Below, in pieces: positions 33,216 to 42,556 of a DNA stretch of 64,000 bases (position 1 is the stretch's first letter; each line of letters begins with the position of its first letter). The position numbers were made by a program, and so were the translations under genes. This stretch comes from Candidatus Avelusimicrobium intestinale (GTDB lineage Bacteria; Elusimicrobiota; Elusimicrobia; Elusimicrobiales; Elusimicrobiaceae), in assembly GCA_902765225.1 (NCBI GenBank), contig CACWYV010000002.1, forward strand, positions 4,697 to 68,696, read 5' to 3'. Below the pieces are notes generated by a model. That model was not told the DNA's origin, ran no database searches, and saw only the letters and a list, made by a program, of their open reading frames with translations.

Positions 33216-33602
33216 TTAGATGGCTTTTTCTCCGGCTATTTTATGCAGATAGGCGTGCAGTTTTTCTAAAGTTTCTTTGCCCACGGCGTGTTCCATCTTA
33301 CACGCGTCCATATCGGCTGTTTTGGGGTTGACTCCCAACACATCTGTTAAAAAACGACTTAAAATCGCGTGCCTTTTTTTGACATCTTCCGCGGCCCGAC
33401 GTCCCTTGGCGGTCAACATAATTCCCCGGTACGGTTCGTGCTTGACGTATCCACCTTCCGCCAACAGTTTCATGGCACCCGTTACACTGGGGGTTTTAAC
33501 ACCCAACATATCGCGAATATCGCTCACACGGGCCAAACCTTTTTCATCGGCACAAAACAAAACGGCTTCTACGTAATCTTCCATATTGGCGGATAATTTC
33601 AT
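33216..33602 (-). CDS. DtxR/MntR-family metal-dependent regulator
   Basis: 128 residues. An N-terminal winged helix has RVSDIRDMLGVKTPSVTGAMKLLAEGGYVKHEPYRGIMLTAKG split over residues 24-67, and a dimerisation/metal-binding helix region has RHAILSRFLTDVLGV and DACKMEHAVGKETLEKL (Cys/Glu/His ligands). It lacks the SH3-like third domain, as in MntR. It probably represses metal uptake genes in response to iron or manganese; no target gene is adjacent. AGGAG lies upstream. Confidence 0.85.
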   Translation of the reverse strand: MKLSANMEDYVEAVLFCADEKGLARVSDIRDMLGVKTPSVTGAMKLLAEGGYVKHEPYRGIMLTAKGRRAAEDVKKRHAILSRFLTDVLGVNPKTADMDACKMEHAVGKETLEKLHAYLHKIAGEKAI

Positions 33603-33644
33603 GAGTCAAAAACTCCTCTTAACGACCATAGCCGGAGCAACCGG

Positions 33645-34190
33645 TTACTTTTGATATTCGTTATATGATACCATTTTTTCAAACGGTTGCCGCGGACGCG
33701 GGTCGGGCGTTTCGTCCGGGTATCCCACGGCAATGAGGTGTTCTATTTTTTTCTGGCCGGGCAGATGAAAAAACTGGCCGGCTTTGTCCACATTGAGCCA
33801 ACCGATCCAGCACGTACCCAATCCTTGGTCCCACGCACGCAGGATAAAATGTTCACATGCAATTCCGTGGTCCACCAGGTAAAATTCCGTCCGGCGCACA
33901 AAATTGCCTACCCGGCTTTTAAAATTGCCTTTATCGGCTACCGCGGCCACCAACACCGGGGCCTTGGCAGCCCAAGCACTCATCTTGTACACACCGCTGA
34001 AAGCCTCTTGGCAAAACATTTCTTTTACAGTGGGATCGTCCATTACAATAAATTCCCACGGTTGGGAATTACAAGCCGACGGTGCCAACCGCGCGGCTTC
34101 CAGACAGGCATTTATTTTTTCCCGTTCTACCGGTTTATCCAAATACTTGCGCACGCTGCGGCGCGTGCAGATGACTTGCTCCAATTCCAT
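33645..34190 (-). CDS. Nitroreductase-family flavoprotein
   Basis: 181 residues. The FMN-binding N-terminus CTRRSVRKYLDKPV and ARLAPSACNSQPW near 35 is typical, as is the C-terminal DQGLGTCWIGWLN near 124. These enzymes use NAD(P)H to reduce quinones, nitro compounds or flavins as dimers; the physiological substrate is not apparent. The gene stands alone, divergent from dapF across 45 bases. Confidence 0.85.
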   Translation of the reverse strand: MELEQVICTRRSVRKYLDKPVEREKINACLEAARLAPSACNSQPWEFIVMDDPTVKEMFCQEAFSGVYKMSAWAAKAPVLVAAVADKGNFKSRVGNFVRRTEFYLVDHGIACEHFILRAWDQGLGTCWIGWLNVDKAGQFFHLPGQKKIEHLIAVGYPDETPDPRPRQPFEKMVSYNEYQK

Positions 34191-34235
34191 AAAATTCCTC
34201 CTGCCAGATACCCAAATATTTTATAAAATAAGATT

Positions 34236-35066
34236 ATGTATTTTACCAAATATAACGGCTTAGGGAACGATTTTATTTTTGTAGACGGGGCAGATGCCCT
34301 CCAAATCCAGAATCCTTTTGCCCTGGCCCAACAACTCTGCGACCGCCGTTTGGGCATCGGGGCCGACGGACTTGTATTGTTGTTACCTTCCGACAAGGCC
34401 GACGTGCGTATGCGCATCATCAACGCAGACGGCAGCGAAGCGGAAATGTGCGGCAATGCCTCGCGTTGTGTTCCGCTCCACTTGCGCCGCCACACAAAAA
34501 TCCAAAAAAACGCTTTTACGTTAGAAACGCTGGCCGGACTCATCCGTACGGAAATAATGGAGGAATCCCGCGGGCTTATACGCGTGGATATGGGAGAACC
34601 GCGGCTGTTGCGGCAGCAAATTCCCGTGGAAGGACCGGCCGGGCAAACGGCTTTAAATGTGCCGTTGGAGGCGTGCGGACAAACTTTTCACGTTACAGCG
34701 GTTTCCATGGGTAATCCCCACGCCGTTATTTTTGTGCCGGATATTCACCGCGTAGCATTGGCTACGTGGGGCCCCGCTTTAGAAATACACCCGTTTTTCC
34801 CGCGCAAAACCAACGTAGAATTTGTGCAAGTGCTTGCCCCCGACGCCGTGCGTATGCGCGTATGGGAACGCGGCGCCGGCATCACACGAGCGTGCGGCAC
34901 CGGAGCGTGTGCCACCGCCGTAGCCGCCGTACTCAACGGAAAAACCGACGAACGTGTGCGTGTGCAGTTGGACGGCGGCGAACTGCAGATTGATTGGTCC
35001 GGCCGCCAACATGTTTGGATGACCGGCCCGGCCCAATACGTTTTCTCAGGAGAAATTGATCTATGA
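34236..35066 (+). CDS. dapF: Diaminopimelate epimerase
   Basis: 276 residues. The two catalytic cysteines are in MCGNASRC near 72 and ACGTGACATA near 221; NGLGNDF-like [12 protein letters not shown] opens the protein. It converts LL-DAP to meso-DAP for peptidoglycan and lysine. It ends in a four-base overlap with dapL, which makes LL-DAP directly, so the last two steps are coupled. The start has a TAAAAT-type box ending six bases upstream and no Shine-Dalgarno sequence, suggesting a leaderless message. Confidence 0.95.
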   Translation: MYFTKYNGLGNDFIFVDGADALQIQNPFALAQQLCDRRLGIGADGLVLLLPSDKADVRMRIINADGSEAEMCGNASRCVPLHLRRHTKIQKNAFTLETLAGLIRTEIMEESRGLIRVDMGEPRLLRQQIPVEGPAGQTALNVPLEACGQTFHVTAVSMGNPHAVIFVPDIHRVALATWGPALEIHPFFPRKTNVEFVQVLAPDAVRMRVWERGAGITRACGTGACATAVAAVLNGKTDERVRVQLDGGELQIDWSGRQHVWMTGPAQYVFSGEIDL

Positions 35067-36292
35067 CAGCCGTCAACCCGCACTATTTAAAACTACAAGG
35101 CAGTTATTTGTTTTCCACCATTGCCCAAAAAGTATCGGCTTACAAAACCGCGCACCCGGATGAAGAAGTAATCAGCTTGGGCATTGGGGATGTTTCCCAA
35201 CCGTTAGCTCCCGCCGTTGTAGAGGCCTTACAACACGCCTGCGAAGAAATGGGCCGTGCAGAAACTTTCCGCGGGTATGGCCCGGAGCAAGGATACGCAT
35301 TTTTGCGCCAAGCCATCGCTCAGGGAGATTATATCTCGCGCGGGGTATCCGTATCAGCCGATGAAATTTTCGTCAGCGACGGGGCCAAAAGCGACGTAGC
35401 CAACTTTCAAGAACTGTTTGACCAAACTATCTGTGTGGCGTTGCAGGACCCGGTGTACCCGGTTTACCTGGATACAAACGTCATGGCCGGCCGGACCGGG
35501 GCCTATCACAACGGGCGTTACGGCGGCATTGTATATTTACCGTGTACGGAAGAAAACCATTTTGTTCCCCAACTTCCCCGCGAACACGTGGACGTGATTT
35601 ACTTGTGTTCGCCCAATAACCCGACCGGCACCGCCCTCACCAAAAACGATTTACAACAATGGGTAGATTACGCCCGGGAACATCAGAGTCTTATCCTGTA
35701 TGATTCCGCGTATGAGGCCTACATCACACAAGCGGATATTCCTCACTCCATTTATGAAATCCCGGGAGCCCGGCAAGTGGCCGTGGAATTCCGCTCGTTT
35801 TCCAAGACCGCGGGGTTTACCGGTACCCGTTGCGCCTATTGCGTGGTTCCCCAAGAAGTATCCGTTACCGCGCCGGACGGCACCTCCGTTGCGCTGCATC
35901 AACTGTGGCTACGGCGGCAAACGACCAAATTTAACGGTGTACCGTACATTGTCCAGCGCGGGGCCGAAGCTGTCTATTCCCCGCAAGGGCGCGCCCAAAC
36001 ACAAGCAATCATCCGCAGTTACCAACAAAATGCCCGGGTCATTTCGCAAGCGTTACGCCGGGCCGGTCTGGAGGCCTACGGTGCAGAGAATGCTCCCTAC
36101 ATTTGGCTGAAAACGCCCGGGGGGCTTGACTCTTGGTCATTTTTTGATAAACTATTAACAGAGGCCCGCGTGGTAGGGACACCCGGGGTAGGTTTTGGTG
36201 CGTGCGGGGAAGGATATTTCCGCCTTACGGCCTTTAATACCCCCGAAAAAACAAAAACTGCCGCCGCGCGGATAGCCGCAATGACGTTTTAA
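35063..36292 (+). CDS. dapL: LL-diaminopimelate aminotransferase
   Basis: 409 residues, class I/II PLP aminotransferase. The opening [13 protein letters not shown]...[10 protein letters not shown]-like segment, [11 protein letters not shown] near 177 and the PLP-Lys site [16 protein letters not shown] near 237 match DapL. It converts tetrahydrodipicolinate to LL-DAP in one step, bypassing succinylated or acetylated intermediates. This route is scattered among Chlamydiae, cyanobacteria, Elusimicrobia-type bacteria and others. It is translationally coupled to dapF. Confidence 0.92.
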   Translation: MTAVNPHYLKLQGSYLFSTIAQKVSAYKTAHPDEEVISLGIGDVSQPLAPAVVEALQHACEEMGRAETFRGYGPEQGYAFLRQAIAQGDYISRGVSVSADEIFVSDGAKSDVANFQELFDQTICVALQDPVYPVYLDTNVMAGRTGAYHNGRYGGIVYLPCTEENHFVPQLPREHVDVIYLCSPNNPTGTALTKNDLQQWVDYAREHQSLILYDSAYEAYITQADIPHSIYEIPGARQVAVEFRSFSKTAGFTGTRCAYCVVPQEVSVTAPDGTSVALHQLWLRRQTTKFNGVPYIVQRGAEAVYSPQGRAQTQAIIRSYQQNARVISQALRRAGLEAYGAENAPYIWLKTPGGLDSWSFFDKLLTEARVVGTPGVGFGACGEGYFRLTAFNTPEKTKTAAARIAAMTF

Positions 36293-36314
36293 GATATAAT
36301 TAAGGAGTCAATCT

Positions 36315-36833
36315 ATGAATAAACACGGGTTTACATTGATGGAATTGTTGATTGTTGTTTTGATTATAGGGGTTTTATCCTCCTTGGCGCTGCCGCAGTA
36401 TATGCGTTCCATTGAACGTTCGCGCGCGACGGAAGCCATGAGCAGTATTAAAGCCCTCAACGATGCCGTTTACGCATACGCGGCCGGACGCAGCGGAAAC
36501 AATGCTTGCCCGACGTCTTTCCGGCGGTTGGTGGTTTCTTTCCCGGCGGAAACGCTCAACGACGACGGGGACACCATCACTACCTCCAATTTCATTTACC
36601 GCATCAACTCGGCTACCAACGCACCCATCGCCGGGACGGACTGCCCGGGAGTCACGGCTCAACGCAACGCCGGTGATACTTTTGACTACGTGATTTGGAA
36701 TCCGTACTTGGCAGGGAACACCGGCCGCAGCCGGATCTTGGCATGCTACAGTCCAAGTAGCAACGCCGCCAGCCAGGGAGTTTGCGATTCATTGGATTTA
36801 GTGACCGACCAAACGCCGGGAGCCTCTTTCTAA
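36315..36833 (+). CDS. Type IV pilin-like protein (PulG/PilA type)
   Basis: 172 residues. A short leader is followed by GFTLMELLIVVLIIGVLSSL, the prepilin peptidase site and N-terminal helix with Glu5. The remainder is a globular head with two Cys pairs (NNACPTSF, TDCPG, LACYSP, QGVCDS). Elusimicrobium genomes hold many such genes. AAGGAG precedes the ATG and AGATATAAT lies upstream. It could be a structural pilin or pseudopilin; the assembly machinery is not in the window. Confidence 0.88.
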   Translation: MNKHGFTLMELLIVVLIIGVLSSLALPQYMRSIERSRATEAMSSIKALNDAVYAYAAGRSGNNACPTSFRRLVVSFPAETLNDDGDTITTSNFIYRINSATNAPIAGTDCPGVTAQRNAGDTFDYVIWNPYLAGNTGRSRILACYSPSSNAASQGVCDSLDLVTDQTPGASF

Positions 36834-36921
36834 CCAGTAACAAAACGGCTCTTGATTTTTGGTAAAAATACAAGTAGAATATAGTCAAGTGTGTGTACGA
36901 AATCTTACCAGGGAGTTTATT

Positions 36922-38271
36922 ATGCGCATTACTCGTTTCTTGCCGTTATTACTCGTTTGTTTAGCCATTCCCGTCCGGGCCCAGCAGAACAACCAGGACC
37001 CTGTCCGCATGGTGACGTATTTTCCGGCACCCTATGTGGCCTATAGTACGTTAAATGTTGACCATAGTTTGCAAGTTGGATTAAAGGGGAACGTGAGCCG
37101 CAAACTGGTTATCGGATCTGCCGATATGAACGTCAGCAACAACAATAACCAGATACTGAATTTCTCTTCTACCTCTCCCGCGCAAGACGTTGGAGGCATT
37201 GTAGTAGATCACGGTTCATTGAATTTTCAGTCCGGTACTGCGACCGGTACTGCGATTAGAAGTGTGTTGATTAACCCGGCCGCGTCGGTTCCGACCGGCG
37301 TGGATCCCGTGATGGAACTGGGAAAGAATCCTACGCCGACGCCTGCTAGCTTTCATGCCACTATACATTTTATGGAAAACTTGCAAGTAAATACCGTCCT
37401 TTATGGGCTACAAAGTTTTTACACCAACGACTTACAAGTTAATGCTTTGAATTTGTTTGGGCTAGGTTTCCCCAGTTGCAGAGAAATAAACGGTACCGGA
37501 GAAATGAAATGGGAGTCTCTCAAGCTCTCCCCCAACGAAAATCAGGCAAAGAAGCTTTACCTCACATGTGTCCTTTCGAATAGCTGCACGCCGGGAGCTA
37601 CTTCCACAGAGACCAAATTGTGTCATCAGGTAGATCCGGATCAATGTGGCGGACAGCTTACCCGGTCAGTTACCTGCAATGAAAACGGTGTTTGGGAAGG
37701 CGGAGATTGGGATACAAGTTCCTGTACCCCAAGACCGGCCTGGAATGATTCAAATATGCCTTCACAGGTGAACTGCTCCTGTCGCAATCATGTGGACTTA
37801 CCGCCAGGTACGACTCTGGACGAAGTGTTCGGGGTGGGCAGTGATGCGGGAACGGTGTTCCACAACCGGGAAATAGAATGTCTGCAAAACAGTTCGGGCA
37901 ACTACGAGTGGCAAGTGGCCAACACTAATGACGGACACAACGGATGGGGACCGTGGTGGGAATTCAGTGAGCCCACAGTAATAGATGGTGTCACCACATA
38001 CCCGTGTTTGGGTTGGCAGGCAGTGGAGGATATTGTTGACTGGCAATCCAATAATATCCTTGTTACTTGGGATGGATGTATGGTAGACCAATCTGGGCAG
38101 TGGCCTCGTCTTGGTTATGATTGGCCTCTTCAATACTGTACGGCTGTAGGTAACGAAAGGGTCAAACTGGTAAACCAAGAGAATTGGTTGTTTTTTGGTT
38201 TCAAATGTACCTACCGGAGATATCGGTGCGTACACTTGCACGTAAAGCCCTGGGAACCCTTGAGTTGTTAG
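36922..38271 (+). CDS. Secreted cysteine-rich protein of unknown function
   Basis: The start is set at ATG 36922, after CAGGGAG; 449 residues. A signal peptide (MRITRFLPLLLVCLAIPVRA) is followed by DPVRMVTYFPAPYVAYSTLN, a segment that has a counterpart in the protein at 41770 (TFLTVLPDPVASFDKLEVAD). The middle is Asn/Thr-rich and strand-like. The last 250 residues hold about 20 cysteines, including TSCTPRPAWND and NCSCRNHVDLPPG, probably disulfide-bonded. It follows a pilin gene by 88 bases and may be a surface or pilus-associated protein; this is inference. Confidence 0.6.
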   Translation: MRITRFLPLLLVCLAIPVRAQQNNQDPVRMVTYFPAPYVAYSTLNVDHSLQVGLKGNVSRKLVIGSADMNVSNNNNQILNFSSTSPAQDVGGIVVDHGSLNFQSGTATGTAIRSVLINPAASVPTGVDPVMELGKNPTPTPASFHATIHFMENLQVNTVLYGLQSFYTNDLQVNALNLFGLGFPSCREINGTGEMKWESLKLSPNENQAKKLYLTCVLSNSCTPGATSTETKLCHQVDPDQCGGQLTRSVTCNENGVWEGGDWDTSSCTPRPAWNDSNMPSQVNCSCRNHVDLPPGTTLDEVFGVGSDAGTVFHNREIECLQNSSGNYEWQVANTNDGHNGWGPWWEFSEPTVIDGVTTYPCLGWQAVEDIVDWQSNNILVTWDGCMVDQSGQWPRLGYDWPLQYCTAVGNERVKLVNQENWLFFGFKCTYRRYRCVHLHVKPWEPLSC

Positions 38272-38295
38272 TAAAAAACACCATTTACCCGACGG

Positions 38296-39453
38296 ATGCG
38301 TAATATGTCTGTTTTGCTGAGTCAATTATCACTTCCGTCCAGTACTTTTGCATGCGGCCCGGGGCAAGCGCTCCGGGCCGTACGTTGCACACCGCTGGCC
38401 CAGACGCGTTTTGAGCGCAACCACCGCGCACCGGATATCGTCCGCGAGGTTTACCAACAAGCCGCGGAAGAACTCAAAAAACTCCTGCATTTATCTAACG
38501 AACACACGGTGTGTTTTTTCCCCGGTGGGGCCAGCCCGGCCATGGACGCCGTGCTATGGAATTTGGCGCAAGATACACTCTCTGGATTAGCGTTTGGAGA
38601 ATTTTCTAACCGTTGGGCGCTTGCGATGGCGGCCCGTATCCCCGGACTCAAAAATTCCGTACGTCTCACTCCCCCCGGCACGCTGATACCCACCCAAGAG
38701 CCGGACTACAATTCCAGCCTTATTGTACTCACCCCCAACGAAACTTCCACCGGCGTCCAACTCCCCGATGAATATTTAACTTCTGTTTGGCAACAGCGCG
38801 GCCCCGATACGTTGGTGGCTTGGGATGCCACTTCGTGTGCGGGCGGCCGCCAGTTGCCGCAGGGAGCGTGGGATATTTTGTTGTTTTCCTTACAAAAATG
38901 CTTTGGGGCTACCGGCGGAACGGGCGTGCTTATTTTAAATGAAAAAGCCGCCGCACGTTTATCCGCACCGGTTCGGCCGATACCTTATACGTTGGATTTA
39001 ACACGCGCCGTAGAACTGGCACGAAAATTTCAAACGGTTAATACGCCTAATACAACGGCCATTTGGCAGTGCTGCCAAGCAGCCCGTTGGATGAACGAAC
39101 ACGGGGGCCTGGCCGCAATGGACGGCCTTTGCCGCCAACACGCCCGGTGGCTCACCGATTGGGCCAGTAAAACCGATTTTATCAGGCCGCTCGTTCCCGA
39201 CGAGAAATTCCGTTCCTACACAACGCTTACTTTACAACTGACAGACCCGCACCTGCCGGCAGATGCTATCAACCAAGCCCTGGCAGACACCGGGCTGGCC
39301 AACCTGCAGGACGGCCTTAAACGCCACCCCTACGCGCCGGAGAATTCCTTGCGGGTGTCGTGCTTTCCGTTTGTGGATACGGACGGAACCGAGCAGTACC
39401 AAAAATTAACCGCCGCACTCAATGAAATTGTGCGGCGGCTGCGGACAAATTAA
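38296..39453 (+). CDS. SerC-like class V aminotransferase
   Basis: 385 residues (a second ATG at 38305 is as good a start). FACGPGQALRAV, CFFPGGASPAMDAVLWNL near 72, LTPNETSTGVQLP near 145 and FSLQKCFGATGGTGVL near 198 (PLP Lys in QKCFG) match phosphoserine aminotransferases of the fold-type I family. It probably converts phosphohydroxypyruvate to phosphoserine for serine and may also serve PLP biosynthesis. No clear Shine-Dalgarno sequence is seen. The genes on both sides are unrelated. Confidence 0.8.
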   Translation: MRNMSVLLSQLSLPSSTFACGPGQALRAVRCTPLAQTRFERNHRAPDIVREVYQQAAEELKKLLHLSNEHTVCFFPGGASPAMDAVLWNLAQDTLSGLAFGEFSNRWALAMAARIPGLKNSVRLTPPGTLIPTQEPDYNSSLIVLTPNETSTGVQLPDEYLTSVWQQRGPDTLVAWDATSCAGGRQLPQGAWDILLFSLQKCFGATGGTGVLILNEKAAARLSAPVRPIPYTLDLTRAVELARKFQTVNTPNTTAIWQCCQAARWMNEHGGLAAMDGLCRQHARWLTDWASKTDFIRPLVPDEKFRSYTTLTLQLTDPHLPADAINQALADTGLANLQDGLKRHPYAPENSLRVSCFPFVDTDGTEQYQKLTAALNEIVRRLRTN

Positions 39454-39466
39454 ATCTCCCCTTTTT

Positions 39467-40384
39467 CTATAAGGGTTCTTCTTCCTTGATTAGGTAACCG
39501 AATTTTTCCAAACTGGCCGTGTCATCGCGCCAGCCGGGGCAGACCGCTACGTTTAATTCTACCCGGCACGGACGGCCCAAAAATTCTTCCACCCTTTTTT
39601 GCGACTGTCGGCGCAGTTGGGCAATTTTCGCCCCGCCTTTGCCGATGAGAATCGGCTTTTGGCTCTCGCGCTCTACATAGATAGTAGCACGGATGAAATT
39701 TTTATCGCCTAAATTTTCGGTAAACTTTTCCACCTCTACACAGGTGCTGTACGGAATTTCTTTTTGATAGAGCAAAAAAATTTGCTCACGGATAAATTCC
39801 GCCGCGTAAAAACGCTCCCAACGGTCCGTCCATTGACCGGGCGGGAAATACGCCGGACTGACGGGCAGAGCAGCCGCCACAGCCTTTTTTAAAGCATCTA
39901 CGTTCACGCCCTTGGCCGCGCTAATACGGAATTTTTTGGCAATTTTTAATTCCCCCGTAATTTGCTTTTCCAGCGCATCCAACCGGGCCGGATCGCGCAC
40001 AACATCTATTTTATTTAAGACGAGAAAAATGGGGCAGTATACCTTTTTTAACTGTTCCACCAACGGTGCATTCGGCGCGTAGTCGGCCGACGCATCCACC
40101 ATAAAAAGCACTACATCGGCTTCTTCGTGTACGGCACGGTCCACACACGCGGCCATGGTCTGCTGCAACTTATACTGCGGTTTTAAAAAACCGGGCGTAT
40201 CCACAAATACAATTTGATAGTCGTCCGCCTGGGCAATGGCCAAAATATTTTGGCGCGTCGTCTGCGCTTTGGGCGTTACCGCAGAAAGTAAACCGCCCGC
40301 TACTTGGTTTAGTAACGTAGATTTGCCGGCATTGGGCAACCCGGCCAGTACCGCAAAACCGCTTTTAAAAGAAGTATGGGTCAT
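39467..40384 (-). CDS. era: GTPase Era
   Basis: The start is at ATG 40384 (MTHTSFKSGF); 305 residues. G1 AGLPNAGKST near 12, G3 DTPGF near 57, G4 NKID near 117, then the C-terminal KH domain with ERESQKPILIGKGGAKI near 240. Era binds the 3' end of 16S rRNA and assists 30S assembly. It lies convergent with the SerC-like gene with a 13-base gap. No special regulation is seen. Confidence 0.95.
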   Translation of the reverse strand: MTHTSFKSGFAVLAGLPNAGKSTLLNQVAGGLLSAVTPKAQTTRQNILAIAQADDYQIVFVDTPGFLKPQYKLQQTMAACVDRAVHEEADVVLFMVDASADYAPNAPLVEQLKKVYCPIFLVLNKIDVVRDPARLDALEKQITGELKIAKKFRISAAKGVNVDALKKAVAAALPVSPAYFPPGQWTDRWERFYAAEFIREQIFLLYQKEIPYSTCVEVEKFTENLGDKNFIRATIYVERESQKPILIGKGGAKIAQLRRQSQKRVEEFLGRPCRVELNVAVCPGWRDDTASLEKFGYLIKEEEPL

Positions 40385-40423
40385 ACGTTTATTGTACTTA
40401 TTTTGTACAACAAACGCCACCGG

Positions 40424-40930
40424 TTACGGCGTGATATAACTATCCAAAATTTGGGAAATGAAAAATGCATGATAATTGTTTTGTTGCCGGTCGTACCAAA
40501 GTTCCTGAATAGCCGGGTCCAATTTATCCGCACTCATCAGCCGGGCGTAAATCACACTGCACTCCAAGTGCATACCGGGTACATCCAATACCGGAATACC
40601 CGCCGTGCGGCCCGGCCGGGTGGAAAACCCCGTCAACGCCAATTTATCTACCGTCCGCCCCGAAACCTGCCCGAACACCGCAATGGCTTTAGCAGCTTGC
40701 ACATACGGAAACGTAATACTGAAACGGCGTGTTTCTTCCAACAATTGGTAAGAGTAACGGCTCTGGCGGACCATGGCCACAAAAACGGGTAATTTCCACA
40801 TCACCCCCAACGCTCCCCACGCGGTAACCATCACATTGGTTTTACCGGCACAGTGCGTCGTCAAAAACGCCGCTTGCGACAAAATTTCTAAATTTTTACC
40901 TGCATTAAAATTAAACGGTACCGTCTGCAT
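40424..40930 (-). CDS. Flavin reductase-like protein
   Basis: 168 residues with the split-barrel FMN-binding look: AAFLTTHCAGKTNVMVTAWGAL near 20, PVFVAMVRQSRYSYQLLEET near 48, and FSITFPY. Relatives include FMN-dependent reductases in anaerobes. The partner and substrate are unknown. Its promoter, TCGCTACAATG on the minus strand near 40950, and a GGGGG ribosome-binding site precede the start. Confidence 0.8.
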   Translation of the reverse strand: MQTVPFNFNAGKNLEILSQAAFLTTHCAGKTNVMVTAWGALGVMWKLPVFVAMVRQSRYSYQLLEETRRFSITFPYVQAAKAIAVFGQVSGRTVDKLALTGFSTRPGRTAGIPVLDVPGMHLECSVIYARLMSADKLDPAIQELWYDRQQNNYHAFFISQILDSYITP

Positions 40931-41026
40931 AAAAATCCCCCAGTTTTCATTGTAGCGAAAGGGGAACGGTTTTGCCCGCTTAAAAAAAGATTAGAAAGTA
41001 AAACCCGCGCAGACCTGTTTATTTGC

Positions 41027-41032
41027 TAGAAT
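41027..41032 (+). promoter_or_regulatory. Extended -10 of the ankyrin gene, probably leaderless
   Basis: TTTGC followed by TAGAAT, with six bases to ATG 41039. Confidence 0.5.
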
Positions 41033-41038
41033 ACCCAT

Positions 41039-41755
41039 ATGAACAGAAAATTTTTCCTTATAGTTATCATTTTAACTGTCCTATTTTTGGCGGCCGGATA
41101 TCGGGCCGCTTTGGTGCAGGACCGCGCCGAACGGCTCATTGCCGATGCGTATTACGGCCAGTTGGAAGATGTAAAAGAAGATGTGGAACAAGGTGCCCCA
41201 CTAGACTTTGTCCTGTATTTCAATGATCCGCAACGCGATTATTCCGGAGTGGAATTTAACGCCCTGCACGCGGCGGCTTCCGGCGGTAATGAAGATATTA
41301 TTAACTTTTTATTGGAACAGGGAATGGACATAGATGCCCAAACCCCGGACGGTTGGACACCGTTATTTATAGCCACCCGGGACGGCCGGGCCGAAGCCGC
41401 CAAACTGCTTGTCTTTCGCGGAGCCCGGATAGATGTGCCTACTTCCCGCGGGGCAACCGCCCTACTTATGGCCGTCACGCAACCGTATCCTACCGAAGAA
41501 GAACGGCTGGATTTAGTTACGTATCTGTTAAAGCGCGGAGCCAACCCCAATCTGGCGGCCGCCACCGGTTTTACTCCGTTGTATTACGCGGCAGCCGCTC
41601 AAAAGGAAAAGGTCGTATCGCTGTTATTGGAATACGGCGCGTACTTGGACTCTTCCGCCCAGCAACAGTTGAACAAACGGCTGAAAAATTCTCCCCAAGC
41701 CAAAAAAATAGCCGCCCTTCTGAAACGAAAAGCGGCTCGTACACCTTCCAAATAA
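41039..41755 (+). CDS. Membrane-anchored ankyrin-repeat protein
   Basis: 238 residues. An N-terminal hydrophobic segment (FFLIVIILTVLFLAAGYRAAL) acts as signal anchor. About five ankyrin repeats follow: FNALHAAASGGNEDIINFLLEQG, DGWTPLFIATRDGRAEAAKLL, GATALLMAVTQ, GFTPLYYAAAAQKEKVVSLLL. It is probably a periplasmic protein-binding scaffold. TTTGCTAGAAT ends six bases before the ATG with no Shine-Dalgarno sequence, so the mRNA is probably leaderless. Confidence 0.85.
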   Translation: MNRKFFLIVIILTVLFLAAGYRAALVQDRAERLIADAYYGQLEDVKEDVEQGAPLDFVLYFNDPQRDYSGVEFNALHAAASGGNEDIINFLLEQGMDIDAQTPDGWTPLFIATRDGRAEAAKLLVFRGARIDVPTSRGATALLMAVTQPYPTEEERLDLVTYLLKRGANPNLAAATGFTPLYYAAAAQKEKVVSLLLEYGAYLDSSAQQQLNKRLKNSPQAKKIAALLKRKAARTPSK

Positions 41756-41769
41756 AGAGGGAATTACGG

Positions 41770-42489
41770 CTAATTTTGTCTTAGCAATCGAACAGCCAGA
41801 CCTTCATCAATATCCTCCCCACTCCACTGCCAGGCGTTATTATTGTCGAGGTACGCATTTTCCGCTGCCACTAAGTGCCAGGAAGCACTTGGAGAAGGAG
41901 ATATCTCAACACCACCTCCCGAAGACGTTCCTATAAAAGCCTCTACATTCGTACGCGTTGTACAATTCCCACTAGAAATCCCCCTTATACAGAAATTCTT
42001 CGCACGTCCCACCGTTACCGTAGTAGTAGCAGGATTCATGATTTTTAACAACTTATCCCGCATAGGGCCATAGCCACCAGCACTGTGTTTGTGCGTTACC
42101 CCAATAACTAACTCAGTGGAGGGTCCGGGAGCCACCGTAGTGGCAAACAAACGTTTGGTATGCAACTCCCCAAACTGGCGCATTTTTAATGTGTGCAAAC
42201 CATAAAGCTGAACATTATTATTATCTACCAAACTCGTGCCGGGCCGCAATGTAATTTTAGGTAAATCAGGAACAACCGGACCTACGAAATCAATATTTCC
42301 CCCACTCGTATTTGGCGTACCGAATACGACATTCTGCGCAAAAGCAGGATGCTGCGTATCGGCTACTTCTAACTTATCAAAGGATGCCACCGGATCGGGA
42401 AGCACCGTTAAAAAAGTAAGTTGCTGCTGTTGGGCATAAACCACACCGGCCCCCAACATAACTGCTATTAGTCCGATTATTTTTTTCAT
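41770..42489 (-). CDS. Secreted protein related to the 36922 product
   Basis: 239 residues. A signal peptide with VYAQ cleavage is followed by QQLTFLTVLPDPVASFDKLEVAD, which matches the layout of the same region in the 36922 protein (signal, LPDPV/FPAPY, then a first strand). The remainder is Gly/Thr/Asn-rich, with few Cys (FCIRGISSGNC), typical of extracellular beta-rich proteins. It lies convergent with the ankyrin gene. Function unknown; a surface role is inferred. Confidence 0.6.
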   Translation of the reverse strand: MKKIIGLIAVMLGAGVVYAQQQQLTFLTVLPDPVASFDKLEVADTQHPAFAQNVVFGTPNTSGGNIDFVGPVVPDLPKITLRPGTSLVDNNNVQLYGLHTLKMRQFGELHTKRLFATTVAPGPSTELVIGVTHKHSAGGYGPMRDKLLKIMNPATTTVTVGRAKNFCIRGISSGNCTTRTNVEAFIGTSSGGGVEISPSPSASWHLVAAENAYLDNNNAWQWSGEDIDEGLAVRLLRQN

Positions 42490-42556
42490 AAAATTCCCCT
42501 TTTTGCCGTCTCTTTAATAAGTTTAGCATAGGTTGGGTAAAATTTCAAGCCGTATT

